Shown in pieces: positions 7,499 through 16,368 of a stretch of 36,060 nucleotides of DNA (the stretch's first letter is position 1; each line of letters starts with the position of its first letter). The notes beneath the pieces are model-generated. The model was not told where the DNA came from, did not search any database, and saw only the letters and a program-made list of their open reading frames with translations. Made by a program: the position numbers and the translations under genes. The DNA comes from Mesorhizobium alhagi CCNWXJ12-2 (GTDB taxonomy: Bacteria > Pseudomonadota > Alphaproteobacteria > Rhizobiales > Rhizobiaceae), in NCBI RefSeq assembly GCF_000236565.1, contig NZ_AHAM01000250.1:1-36060 (forward strand). The letters are read 5' to 3'.

Positions 7499-8536
7499 AT
7501 GAAATTCTCGCTTTTCGTGCACATGGAACGCGCCGATCCGACGAAGCCGCATGTCGAGCTGCTGACGGAGCTCGAGGAACTCGTGCTGATGGCGGAGCAG
7601 GCAGGCTTCGAGACAGCCTGGATCGGCGAACATCACGGGATGGAATTCACCATCTCGCCCAACCCGTTCATCAGCATCGCCTATCTCGGCGCGAGGACGC
7701 ATCGTATCCGCCTCGGCACCGGCACCATCGTCGCTCCGTTCTGGCACCCGATCAAGCTCGCCGGCGAGGCGGCGATGGCCGATATCGCCACCGGCGGCCG
7801 GCTCGATATCGGCATTGCCCGCGGCGCCTACAGCTACGAATACCAGCGGCTTTCCCCCGGGCTCGACGCCTGGGGCGCGGGCCAGCGCATGCGCGAAATG
7901 ATCCCGGCGATCCGGGGCCTGTGGGACGGCGATTTCGAACTTTCCGGAGAGTTCTGGTCGTTCCCTTCGACCACCTCATCTCCCAAGCCGCTGCAGACGC
8001 CTTATCCGCCGATCTGGGTGGCCGCCCGCGACCCCAATTCGCACGACTTTGCCGTAGCCAGCGGATGCAATGTTCAGGTGACGCCGCTTGCCTCGGGCGA
8101 TGGCGAGGTCACGAGCCTGATGGAGCGCTTCAACGCGGCTTGCGAGGCCCATCCCGAGATAGACCGGCCCGAAATCATGCTCCTGATGCACACTTTCGTC
8201 GCGGAAGATGCCGCCGAGACCGAGCGGCTGACCAATGATCTGTCGAATTTCTACTGCCAGTTCGGCGCGTGGTTCCAGAACAAGAAGCCTGTGCATCAGG
8301 GCATTCTGGAGCCGCTGACAGCCGACGAAATCGCGGCCATGCCGCAATATGCGCCGGACAAGATCAGGCGGAATCTGGTCATCGGCGAACCTGACGAGGT
8401 GATCGCCCGCCTGAAAGGCTACGAGGCGCTCGGCTACGACCAGTATTCGATCTGGATCGACAGCGGGCTCTCGAATGAACGCAAGAAGAAGTCGCTCCAG
8501 CTCTTCATCGACAGGGTGATGCCGGCTTTCCGGTGA
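7499..8536 (+). CDS. LLM-class (luciferase-like) flavin-dependent oxygenase
   Basis: 345 residues starting MKFSLFVHMER, 5 bases after the previous stop. The bacterial-luciferase barrel pattern is clear: ETAWIGEHHGMEF (W-x-x-E-H-H near residues 40-46), then RTHRIRLGTGTIVAPFWHP, ATGGRLDIGIARG and PPIWVAARDPNS, and a C-terminal N-L-V-I-G-E-P-D-E-V-I-A-R-L. Such enzymes use reduced FMN delivered by a separate reductase to insert oxygen, and several open N-heterocyclic rings (RutA on uracil, the trigonelline oxygenase). The flavin reductase domain encoded just upstream is the evident partner. It would catalyse the first, ring-opening step of the pathway (inference from context). No damage is visible. 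Confidence 0.92.
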   Translation: MKFSLFVHMERADPTKPHVELLTELEELVLMAEQAGFETAWIGEHHGMEFTISPNPFISIAYLGARTHRIRLGTGTIVAPFWHPIKLAGEAAMADIATGGRLDIGIARGAYSYEYQRLSPGLDAWGAGQRMREMIPAIRGLWDGDFELSGEFWSFPSTTSSPKPLQTPYPPIWVAARDPNSHDFAVASGCNVQVTPLASGDGEVTSLMERFNAACEAHPEIDRPEIMLLMHTFVAEDAAETERLTNDLSNFYCQFGAWFQNKKPVHQGILEPLTADEIAAMPQYAPDKIRRNLVIGEPDEVIARLKGYEALGYDQYSIWIDSGLSNERKKKSLQLFIDRVMPAFR

Positions 8537-8553
8537 CCGCAGGCGAGATCGTG

Positions 8554-10029
8554 ATGACCAAAGCTGCATTCAAAAACTATATAGACGGCCGGTTCGGCGA
8601 GCCGGCCGCGACTTTCGACAGCGTCGATCCGTCGACGGGCGCGGCCTGGGCGACAATGCCGGCGGCGACGGAAGCCGATGTCGACCGCGCCGTCGAAGCG
8701 GCTCACCGGTCGCTGCGCTCCGGGCCTTGGGCTTCGATGACAGCGACCGCCCGTGGCAAACTTTTGGTGCGCCTGGGTGATCTGGTCGTGGCCAATGCCG
8801 ATCGCCTGGCCGAACTGGAAACCCGCGACACCGGCAAGATCATTCGGGAGACGCGGGCGCAGATCGCCTATGTCGGCGACTACTACCGTTACTATGGCGG
8901 GCTCGCCGACAAGCATGAGGGCGCATACGTCCCGATCGACAAGGTGGATATGGAGGTAACGATACGGCCGGAGCCGATCGGCGTCGTCGCAGCCGTCGTG
9001 CCGTGGAACTCGCAGCTTTTTCTGTCGGCAGTGAAACTGGGTCCGGCGTTGGCCGCCGGTTGCACGGTCGTTCTGAAGGCGTCGGAGGACGGGCCCGCGC
9101 CGTTGCTGGCATTCGCCGAACTGGTCCACGAAGCGGGGTTTCCCGCCGGGGCGGTGAATATCCTGACGGGGTTCGGACATGATTGCGGGCGGCGTCTCAC
9201 CAGCCATCCACTGGTCTCGCGCGTCGCCTTCACCGGCGGTCCGTCGACCGCGCGTGAAATCGTCAGGAACACCGCCGAAAACCTCGCCTATACGACGCTC
9301 GAGCTCGGCGGCAAGAGCCCAGTGGTGGTCTTCGCCGACGCCGACCTGGACAGTGCAGTGAATGCTGTGGTGGCCGGTATATTCGCCGCCACCGGCCAAA
9401 GCTGCGTCGCCGGCTCGCGCCTCCTGGTCGAGCGCCCGGTGAAAGAGGAATTTATCGGTCAATTGAAGCGCAAGGCCGAATCCATCAAGATCGGCGATCC
9501 GCAGGATCCGGCCACCGAGATGGGTCCGCTCGCCACATCGAAGCAGCGTGATTGGATCGAAAAGATCGTCGCCGAGAGCCTGGCGAAAGGCGGCCGGCTC
9601 GTCACCGGCGGGACCAGGCCCGAGGGCCTAGCAGGCGGCTTCTACTATACGCCGACAATCATCGAAGCCGCTGCCCCAGACCTCCCTTGCGTGCGTGAAG
9701 AGCTTTTCGGCCCTGTGCTGAGCGTCCTGCCGTTCGACAGCGAGGCGGAAGCGCTGGCGCTCGCCAATGACACACCGTTCGGACTCGCGTCCGGCGTGTT
9801 CACCAGCAATCTCGGCAAGGCGCACCGGATGGCGCGCAGCATTCACGCTGGCGTGGTCTGGATCAACACCTACAGGGCCGTCTCGCCGCTGGTTCCATTC
9901 GGCGGCTATGGCCTGTCAGGGCTCGGCCGTGAGGGAGGGCTGGACGCGATCCGCGACTACACACGGTCGAAATCCGTCTGGATACGAACCTCGGATGAGC
10001 CGATTCCCGACCCCTTCGTCATGCGGTGA
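8554..10029 (+). CDS. aldehyde dehydrogenase family protein (oxidises the oxygenase product)
   Basis: 491 residues from ATG 8554, which has AGGCGAG 7-14 bases upstream. A GTG at 8533 overlapping the oxygenase stop is an alternative. All ALDH active-site residues are present: N152 in PWN, E250 in LELGGKSP, C284 in GQSC. FTGGPSTAREIV fits the NAD-binding segment and the length is normal. It sits between the oxygenase and the transporter genes, so it probably oxidises an aldehyde or lactol product of ring opening to the acid, the step done by the second dehydrogenase-type enzyme of the trigonelline pathway. The substrate is inferred from context only. Confidence 0.9.
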   Translation: MTKAAFKNYIDGRFGEPAATFDSVDPSTGAAWATMPAATEADVDRAVEAAHRSLRSGPWASMTATARGKLLVRLGDLVVANADRLAELETRDTGKIIRETRAQIAYVGDYYRYYGGLADKHEGAYVPIDKVDMEVTIRPEPIGVVAAVVPWNSQLFLSAVKLGPALAAGCTVVLKASEDGPAPLLAFAELVHEAGFPAGAVNILTGFGHDCGRRLTSHPLVSRVAFTGGPSTAREIVRNTAENLAYTTLELGGKSPVVVFADADLDSAVNAVVAGIFAATGQSCVAGSRLLVERPVKEEFIGQLKRKAESIKIGDPQDPATEMGPLATSKQRDWIEKIVAESLAKGGRLVTGGTRPEGLAGGFYYTPTIIEAAAPDLPCVREELFGPVLSVLPFDSEAEALALANDTPFGLASGVFTSNLGKAHRMARSIHAGVVWINTYRAVSPLVPFGGYGLSGLGREGGLDAIRDYTRSKSVWIRTSDEPIPDPFVMR

Positions 10030-10126
10030 AGAAAGATCCGGCACTGACGCCCAATCTGAGGGCAGGGGGCAGGGACAGTCAAAGCGACAGCGAACTGAAA
10101 CCAAAACAAACAAAGAGGAGAACGAC

Positions 10127-11131
10127 ATGAAACTGATATTTGCCGGCATCATGGCCGGACTTTTGACCACCACAGCCGCACAGGCTGAGGAAATAGTTTT
10201 CACGAGCTGGGGCGGGACCACCCAGGAAGCGCAGACCAAATCCTGGGCGGAACCGTTCACAGTCGAATCCGGGATCAAGGTGCTGCAGGATGGCCCGACC
10301 GACTACGGCAAGCTCAAGGCCATGGTCGACAGCGGCAATGTCAGCTGGGATGTCGTCGATGTCGAGATGGATTTCGCCATCAAGGCTGCGAAGGACGGCC
10401 TGCTCGAGCCGATCGATTTCAATGTTGTGCCGAAGGCCGATCTCGATCCGCGTTTCACCACCGAACATGCGGTCGGCAGCTTCTACTATTCATTCGTGCT
10501 TGCCTGGAACAAGGGCGCTGTGTCGGGCGAGCCGGCCGGATGGGCCGACATGTTCGATCTGGCGAAATTCCCCGGCAAGCGGACCTTTTACAAATGGTCG
10601 GCACCCGGCGTAATCGAGATCGCGCTGCTGGCCGACGGCGTGCCGGCCGACAAGCTCTATCCGCTCGACCTCGACCGCGCCTTCAACAAGCTCGACACCA
10701 TCAAGCCGGAAATCGTCTGGTGGAGCGGCGGGGCTCAGTCGCAGCAGTTGATCGCGTCCGGTGAGGCAACATTTGGCCAGCTCTGGAACGGCCGAGTCTT
10801 CGCGCTTCAGGAAGAAGGGGCCGATGTCGGCGTGTCGTGGAACCAGAACATGACGGCGGCCGACGTGCTGGTCGTCCCCAAAGGCGCGAAGAACAAGGAC
10901 CTGGCGATGAAGTTCCTTGCCGCCGCAACCAGTCCGAAAGGCCAGGCGTCGTTCGCCGAGGCCAGCGGCTATGCGCCTATCAATACCGCGGCCAAGGCCG
11001 AAATGCCGGAAGATGTCGTCGAGTCACTGCCTGACGCCTATGTCGAGGGGCAGATCAATCTCGACATGAACTACTGGGCCGAGAACCGCGACGCCATCGC
11101 CGAGCGCTGGTACGCCTGGCAGGCGCAATAG
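10127..11131 (+). CDS. ABC transporter periplasmic binding protein, spermidine/putrescine (PotD/PotF) type
   Basis: 334 residues from ATG 10127, preceded by AGAGGAG (10114-10120), one of the strongest ribosome sites in the operon, which fits the high level needed for a binding protein. Residues 1-19 are a signal peptide ending TAAQA. The mature part starts EEIVFTSWGGTTQEAQ, the usual opening of extracellular solute-binding proteins of the polyamine group, followed by D-V-V-D-V-E-M-D and G-S-F-Y-Y-S-F-V-L-A-W-N-K. Relatives bind small cationic or amino-carboxylate solutes. Given the neighbours, it may bind a quaternary or N-methylated heterocycle (inference). The 97-base gap before it is the longest in the operon and may hold a secondary promoter, but none is clear. 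Confidence 0.92.
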   Translation: MKLIFAGIMAGLLTTTAAQAEEIVFTSWGGTTQEAQTKSWAEPFTVESGIKVLQDGPTDYGKLKAMVDSGNVSWDVVDVEMDFAIKAAKDGLLEPIDFNVVPKADLDPRFTTEHAVGSFYYSFVLAWNKGAVSGEPAGWADMFDLAKFPGKRTFYKWSAPGVIEIALLADGVPADKLYPLDLDRAFNKLDTIKPEIVWWSGGAQSQQLIASGEATFGQLWNGRVFALQEEGADVGVSWNQNMTAADVLVVPKGAKNKDLAMKFLAAATSPKGQASFAEASGYAPINTAAKAEMPEDVVESLPDAYVEGQINLDMNYWAENRDAIAERWYAWQAQ

Positions 11132-11139
11132 CGCCGGCC

Positions 11140-12060
11140 ATGTCAACTGAAGTGGACGGGGCGGCGCGGCCGCCTCGTCACCCAGCCAGGATTGCCGCCA
11201 TGTCGGTCGATGCACGCCAGAGTTTTGCAACGTTGCGAATGCCCTCCGGCTTCGGCGGCCTGCTGCCCGCCTTGGTCCTGATCACTCTGTTTTTCCTCGT
11301 GCCTGTCGTTGCATTGCTGCTGCGCAGCGTGACCGAGCCGGAACCTGGTCTTCAGAACTATGCCGCCTTGTTCGGCGACGGCACCTATGCCCGGGTGTTC
11401 TTCAACACCTTCCTCGTCGCTTCGGTCGTTACAGCCGTCACAGTCGTCGTCGCGTTTCCGGTCGCCTGGATGCTGGCGATCATGCCTCCCGTCCTTGGCT
11501 CGATCGTCTTCGGCGTCATCATTCTGTCGATGTGGACCAATCTGCTCACCCGCACCTATGCCTGGATGGTCCTGCTCCAGCGCACCGGCGTCATCAACCG
11601 CACCCTGATCGGCCTCGGCGTTGTCGACGAGCCGCTGCCCCTCATCAACAATCTGACGGGCGTCACTATCGGCATGGTCTACATCATGCTGCCGTTCATG
11701 ATCCTGCCGCTGGTCGGAACCTTGCGCGCCATCGATCCGATGACGCTGCGCGCGGCAGCCCTTTGCGGCGCCAGTCCCATCGCCGCGTTTCGCCGCATTC
11801 TCCTGCCGCTGTCGCTCCCCGGTATCGCCGCCGGCGGGCTGATGGTTTTCGTCATGTCGCTCGGCTATTTCGTTACCCCGGCGCTTCTCGGCGGCACATC
11901 CAACATGATGCTGGCCGAAATGATCGCACAGATGATCCAGTCGCTGCTCAATTGGGGGCTCGGCAGCGCTGCTGCCTTCATCCTGCTTGCCGTGACGATG
12001 GCGCTCTACGCGCTGCAACTGCGCCTTGTCGGCGCCAAGCGCCTGGCGGGAGGTGTCTGA
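11140..12060 (+). CDS. ABC transporter permease, PotB type
   Basis: 306 residues from ATG 11140, 8 bases after the binding-protein stop; later in-frame starts at 11200 and 11239 would shorten only the cytoplasmic tail. Six hydrophobic segments are visible, the first being GLLPALVLITLFFLVPVVALLL. The ATPase-docking loop has the form L-R-A-A-A-L-C-G-A-S-P-x-x-A-F-R-R-I-L-L-P-L-S-L-P-G, as in spermidine/putrescine permeases. It would pair with the next permease to form the channel for the solute delivered by the binding protein. Confidence 0.92.
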   Translation: MSTEVDGAARPPRHPARIAAMSVDARQSFATLRMPSGFGGLLPALVLITLFFLVPVVALLLRSVTEPEPGLQNYAALFGDGTYARVFFNTFLVASVVTAVTVVVAFPVAWMLAIMPPVLGSIVFGVIILSMWTNLLTRTYAWMVLLQRTGVINRTLIGLGVVDEPLPLINNLTGVTIGMVYIMLPFMILPLVGTLRAIDPMTLRAAALCGASPIAAFRRILLPLSLPGIAAGGLMVFVMSLGYFVTPALLGGTSNMMLAEMIAQMIQSLLNWGLGSAAAFILLAVTMALYALQLRLVGAKRLAGGV

Positions 12061-12061
12061 C

Positions 12062-12862
12062 GTGCTGCTCGATTACGATCGTATGGGCTGGCTGCGCGTG
12101 GTGCTTCTCGGGTTCACCGGGCTGGTTGCCGCCTTTCTGCTGTTGCCGGTGGTCTTCATCGTGCTCCTGTCCTTCGGTTCTTCGCGCTGGCTCGCATTCC
12201 CGCCGCCCGGCTGGACCCTGAAATGGTACGAGGAGCTTCTGGCCGATCCGGCTTGGCTCGACGCGGCGTTGACCAGCATGCGCATCGCCGCGATGGCCGC
12301 GGTGCTTGCGGTCGCTATCGGCCTCTTTGCCTCTTTCGCGCTGGTCAGGGGAGAGTTTCGCGGACGCGACGTGCTGCGCGGACTGCTGCTGACGCCGATG
12401 ATCCTGCCCGTCGTGGTCTTCGCGGTCGCCATCTACGCCTTCTTCCTTCGGCTCGGGCTGGGCGGCACGACGATCGGCTTCGTCATTGCCCACACGGTGC
12501 TGGCGCTGCCCTTCGCCATCATTCCGATCGCGACGGCGCTGGAAGGCTTCGACAAGACCATTGAGGATGCGGCGATCGTCTGCGGCGCAAGCCCGCTCGA
12601 GGCGAAGCTCCGGGTCACACTTCCGTCGATCAAGATCGGGATTTTTTCGGCGGCGATCTTCGCCTTTCTCGCCTCGTGGGACGAGGTCGTGGTCGCCATC
12701 TTCATGGCGAGCCCGACATTGCAAACTTTGCCTGTCAAGATCTGGGGCAGTTTACGCCAGGATTTGAGCCCCGTGATCGCCGCCGCGTCGAGCCTTCTCG
12801 TCCTTCTGACCTTGTTCCTCATGATCGTAACGGCGTTCATTCGCCGGAGGTTCTCGAAATGA
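12062..12862 (+). CDS. ABC transporter permease, PotC type
   Basis: 266 residues from GTG 12062, which has GGGAGG (12047-12052) upstream and lies one base after the previous stop; ATG 12083 is an alternative. It has six hydrophobic stretches and the docking loop E-D-A-A-I-V-C-G-A-S-P-L-E-A-K-L-R-V-T-L-P. It is the second half of the heterodimeric channel. Its stop overlaps the ATPase gene by the ATGA arrangement (12859-12862), which indicates coupled translation. Confidence 0.92.
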   Translation: MLLDYDRMGWLRVVLLGFTGLVAAFLLLPVVFIVLLSFGSSRWLAFPPPGWTLKWYEELLADPAWLDAALTSMRIAAMAAVLAVAIGLFASFALVRGEFRGRDVLRGLLLTPMILPVVVFAVAIYAFFLRLGLGGTTIGFVIAHTVLALPFAIIPIATALEGFDKTIEDAAIVCGASPLEAKLRVTLPSIKIGIFSAAIFAFLASWDEVVVAIFMASPTLQTLPVKIWGSLRQDLSPVIAAASSLLVLLTLFLMIVTAFIRRRFSK

Positions 12863-13938
12863 CCCAGCCCTTTCTCTCCATCCGCAACATAAGGAAGACG
12901 TTCGGAGCCGTCGTTGCCGTTCACGATGTCACCGTCGATATTCCGAAAGGCGAGTTTCTCACCTTCCTCGGCCCGTCGGGGTCCGGTAAGTCGACCACGC
13001 TCTACGCGATTGCCGGCTTTCAGGACCCAAGCTCCGGCGACGTCCTTCTGCAGGGCAGCTCGCTTCTCTCGGTGCCCTCGCACAAGCGCAATATCGGCAT
13101 GGTGTTCCAGCGCTACACGCTGTTTCCCCATCTTACCGTTGCCGAGAACGTCGCGTTTCCGCTTCGCGTCCGACGCCGCCCGGACAAGGAGGTGAAGCGG
13201 AAAGTCGATGATATGCTGGCGCTGGTGCGGCTCGAAGGCTTCGCCGACAGACGTCCAGGCGCGCTGTCCGGCGGTCAGCAGCAGCGGGTCGCCCTGGCCC
13301 GGGCATTGGCCTACGATCCGCCGATTCTTCTGATGGATGAGCCGCTTTCGGCCCTCGACAAGAAGCTTCGGGAAGAGATCCAGGCCGAAATCCGGCGCAT
13401 CCACCGCGAAACCGGCGTGACGATCCTCTACGTCACGCACGATCAGGAGGAGGCTCTGCACCTTTCCGACCGCATAGCCCTCTTCAAGGAGGGGCGCATC
13501 GAACAGATCGGCAGCGGCGAGGATCTTTACCTGCGCCCGGCAACCGACTTTGTCGCCGGCTTCATCGGCAATTCGAATTTCCTGCCGGCCGAATGTCTCG
13601 AAACTGCCCACGGTTCGGCGACGATCCGTCTGGCGGATGGTTCGGTCGTTTCAGGCGTAAAGGCCAACCACAGTCTGAGCCGCGGTCAAAAAGCGAGGCT
13701 GATGGTGCGGCCGGAAGCCTTTCGCCTTACGCCAGGCGCATCATGCGCCGAGCTCGCGGTCGAGTTCATCGATACCGCCTTCTTTGGCGAGCGGCGGCGG
13801 GTCGTGGCGCGGACCGCCGCCGGCCAGGAGATCGACATCAGGCCGACATCCGACGCTGCCGACGGGCATGGAGGCATCGCCTCGCGCAGCCGGCAGGTTT
13901 TCTTCGATCCCGCTGCTGCATTCCTGTTCCCGGCCTGA
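12859..13938 (+). CDS. ABC transporter ATPase, PotA/FbpC type
   Basis: 359 residues, start overlapping the permease stop by 4 bases. Walker A GPSGSGKST is at 38-46, the signature LSGGQ at 136-140, Walker B ILLMDE at 156-161 and the switch His at 194 in YVTHDQEEA. The C-terminal third (about 240-359) is the TOBE regulatory region seen in polyamine, iron and sulfate importers. It powers the importer formed with the two permeases. No key residue is missing. Confidence 0.95.
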   Translation: MTQPFLSIRNIRKTFGAVVAVHDVTVDIPKGEFLTFLGPSGSGKSTTLYAIAGFQDPSSGDVLLQGSSLLSVPSHKRNIGMVFQRYTLFPHLTVAENVAFPLRVRRRPDKEVKRKVDDMLALVRLEGFADRRPGALSGGQQQRVALARALAYDPPILLMDEPLSALDKKLREEIQAEIRRIHRETGVTILYVTHDQEEALHLSDRIALFKEGRIEQIGSGEDLYLRPATDFVAGFIGNSNFLPAECLETAHGSATIRLADGSVVSGVKANHSLSRGQKARLMVRPEAFRLTPGASCAELAVEFIDTAFFGERRRVVARTAAGQEIDIRPTSDAADGHGGIASRSRQVFFDPAAAFLFPA

Positions 13939-13963
13939 TTGAGCAGCCAGAAAGTCGCCGCCG

Positions 13964-15418
13964 ATGAATCCTCTGCCGCTGGCCGATGTGGTCTTGCTCC
14001 GAAACCAGTGTCTCGTTGACGGACATTTTATCGGCACGCCGTCCGACCCGGTGAAGAACCCGGCCGATGGAGCGTTCATCGCCAATGTGCCCCGGTTCGG
14101 TGCAGAGGAAGCCACCGCATCGGTTGAGGCTGCCAAGCGTGCCTTTTGCGCCTGGGCGGCATGCACCGCGAAGGAGCGGAGCCAGATCCTCCGGCGCTGG
14201 TTCGACCTGATGACAGAGCATCATCACGACTTGGCATCCATCCTGACAGCCGAGCAGGGCAAGCCGCTGGACGAAGCTCTTGGCGAAATCGACTATGCGG
14301 CGGCTTACGTCGAATTCTATGCCGAGGAGGCCAAGCGGGTCGCCGGCGAGATACTGCCCAGCCATCGCAGCGACGCCAGGATCCTGGTCATGCGGCAGCC
14401 GGCTGGCGTCGTCGCGGCGATTACGCCCTGGAATTTCCCGGCCGCGATGATCACTCGCAAGATTGCGCCAGCGCTCGCCGCCGGTTGCACGGTCGTGGTA
14501 AAACCTGCGCCGGAAACGCCGCTCACGGCGCTGGCGCTCGCGGAACTGGCGCAACGGGCAGGCTTTCCGGCCGGCGTCGTCAACGTCGTTACCGGCGACG
14601 CCGTGGCCATCGGCTCGGTGTTGACCTCGCATCCTGCGATACGTGTGGTCAGCTTCACTGGCTCCACCGACGTCGGCAAGCTGTTGATGCGGCAATGCGC
14701 TGGAACGGTGAAGAAGGTTGCGCTCGAACTCGGCGGCAACGCTCCCTTCATCGTCTTTGCCGATGCCGATCTCGATGCGGCCGTCGCAGGCGCGATGGTG
14801 TCAAAATTCCGCAATATGGGCCAGACCTGCGTCTGCACGAACCGGTTTTATGCCCATGCCGATATCTATCACGCCTTCGTCGAGAAGCTTGCCGAGGCTG
14901 TTGGCGGCCTGAAAATCGGAGCAGGTATCGGAGAGGGCGTTACCCAGGGTCCGTTGATCAACGAGACGGCGGTGCAGAAGGTCGAGCGCCACATTGCAGA
15001 TGCTATCGGGAAAGGCGGTCGCATCGTCATGGGCGGGCGCCGTCACACGCTGGGCCGCACTTTCTTCGAACCGACAATCGTTGCCGATGCGAACGACCGG
15101 ATGAATCTTGCGCACGAAGAGACGTTCGGCCCACTCGCGCCGATTTTCCGCTTCGACAGCGAAGAAGAGGTGATCGCCAGGGCAAACGACAGCGCGTTCG
15201 GTCTCGCTGCGTATTTCTTCACCCGGGACGCCGCGCGAATCTTTCGTGTTGCCGAACGCCTGGAATACGGCATGGTCGGTATCAATTCCGGCGCGATCTC
15301 GACCGAACTGGCGCCGTTCGGCGGCATCAAGGAAAGCGGCAACTCGCGCGAAGGGTCACACCATGGCATCGACGAATATGTAGAGAAAAAATACGCTCTC
15401 GTCGGCGGTTTGAACTGA
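13964..15418 (+). CDS. NAD(P)-dependent succinate-semialdehyde-type dehydrogenase
   Basis: 484 residues, last gene of the operon, 25 bases after the ATPase. It has the GabD-like pattern ITPWNFPAAMITRKIAPALA (N157), FTGSTDVGKLL, E255 in LELGGNAPF and C289 in GQTCVC; the second Cys two residues later is also typical of GabD. C-terminal P-F-G-G-I-K-E-S-G matches this group. The family oxidises succinate semialdehyde to succinate, which would carry the end product of N-heterocycle breakdown into the TCA cycle, as in the trigonelline and vitamin B6 pathways. The exact substrate is inferred. No terminator hairpin was seen in the following 200 bases. Confidence 0.92.
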   Translation: MNPLPLADVVLLRNQCLVDGHFIGTPSDPVKNPADGAFIANVPRFGAEEATASVEAAKRAFCAWAACTAKERSQILRRWFDLMTEHHHDLASILTAEQGKPLDEALGEIDYAAAYVEFYAEEAKRVAGEILPSHRSDARILVMRQPAGVVAAITPWNFPAAMITRKIAPALAAGCTVVVKPAPETPLTALALAELAQRAGFPAGVVNVVTGDAVAIGSVLTSHPAIRVVSFTGSTDVGKLLMRQCAGTVKKVALELGGNAPFIVFADADLDAAVAGAMVSKFRNMGQTCVCTNRFYAHADIYHAFVEKLAEAVGGLKIGAGIGEGVTQGPLINETAVQKVERHIADAIGKGGRIVMGGRRHTLGRTFFEPTIVADANDRMNLAHEETFGPLAPIFRFDSEEEVIARANDSAFGLAAYFFTRDAARIFRVAERLEYGMVGINSGAISTELAPFGGIKESGNSREGSHHGIDEYVEKKYALVGGLN

Positions 15419-15623
15419 GCACGCCGCTGTAGAGGAGAGCTGAAGGTCTGTTCTGGGTGCGAGGAGCGACCCTTTCCTGTGGCGTGAGCGTGGGTCCGGA
15501 GATGGCGCAACCTTCTTGTTCGAGAATCGGAAGGATTGACCCTCCTCGGACCTTCACGGAACAAAACTCAAGGACAAGTCCTGCTCCCATTTCAGTCATT
15601 TCGAGGCGTCTAACTCCGGCGGA

Positions 15624-15945
15624 TCACTCAAGAAATGCCCGTAAGCGCGCTACGTCCTCGGGTTTTCTCCAATGGAGATCGTGGCCGTGGCCAGGAAGGG
15701 AAAACAGCTCCGCGCCAGCTATGCCACCCTTCAGGTGCCCCCGATGCTCGGCGGCCGCAATCATGTCCTCCTCGCCACGCAGGATGAGTGTCGTTGCCGA
15801 AATATTCTGCAGCAGCGGAGACGGATCGTAGGGAGTTGCGCGTAGGAGATCGATCGCCAGATCCGCGCCGGCACCGCAGCACTTTCGCGCCGCGCATAGG
15901 CAAGGAAGTTCTCGTCGATGGGCAAGGCGCCGGAGCGCAACAACC
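15624..15945 (-). pseudogene. alpha/beta hydrolase, C-terminal remnant with frameshift
   Basis: On the minus strand the end of an alpha/beta hydrolase is readable: S-P-L-L-Q-N-I-S-A-T-T-L-I-L-R-G-E-E-D-M-I, then A-E-L-F-S-L-P-G-H-G-H-D-L-H-W and D-V-A-R-L-R-A-F-L-E before the stop at 15624. The acid residue (GEED) and the terminal His (PGHGHD) of the triad are preserved. The upstream part (DENFLAYARRE, 15885-15920) lies in another frame, so a frameshift falls near 15860-15880. The nucleophile half is absent. It is unrelated to the hydrolase domain at 5688 beyond family level. Confidence 0.65.
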
Positions 15946-16368
15946 GCGGTCAAGAATGCAAGAAGAACTGGTGTCCGAAACATCGACTCCTCCCTTTCAT
16001 TATCGGAATGCGTGGCAGTGGTCACTGCATCAGCCCCGCTTTGCGACGGCCAACGGTGAACTTCTCGGCATCCGAGGGGTGCCTTGGACGGCCAGCGGCC
16101 GATACGCTCGACGGGGGAGTACTCGGATTGATCTGCTTGAGCTCGCGCCAGATCTTGCGGGCCTTGTTCGCTTGGCTCAGATGGCTCCAGGGCCGACGAA
16201 AGGAACGCGCGCGACAGTCGCGCCCGGGGGCTTCGTTTGCATGCAAATGTTTCAGCTTTGGAAACCAAAAGGCTTTTTGCCGAAATCGTCCTGAAACATC
16301 GATGGCACATTGATCCGCCGCCGTATGCGAGGGCCCCTGTGTCGGGGGGTATTCGAGGGAGATTTGCC
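15946..16368. other. gene-free stretch upstream of the DUF982 gene
   Basis: No supported gene. It contains a perfect 12-base palindrome TTTGCATGCAAA (16236-16247) about 120 bases before the DUF982 start, a possible operator. The last bases hold GAGGGA (16355-16360), the ribosome site of the next gene. Confidence 0.4.

Noticed and set aside
14146-15432. 428-codon plus-strand frame in the last dehydrogenase gene
   Set aside because: Its translation is Arg-rich and lacks motifs, while the overlapping frame encodes a complete ALDH with all catalytic residues.
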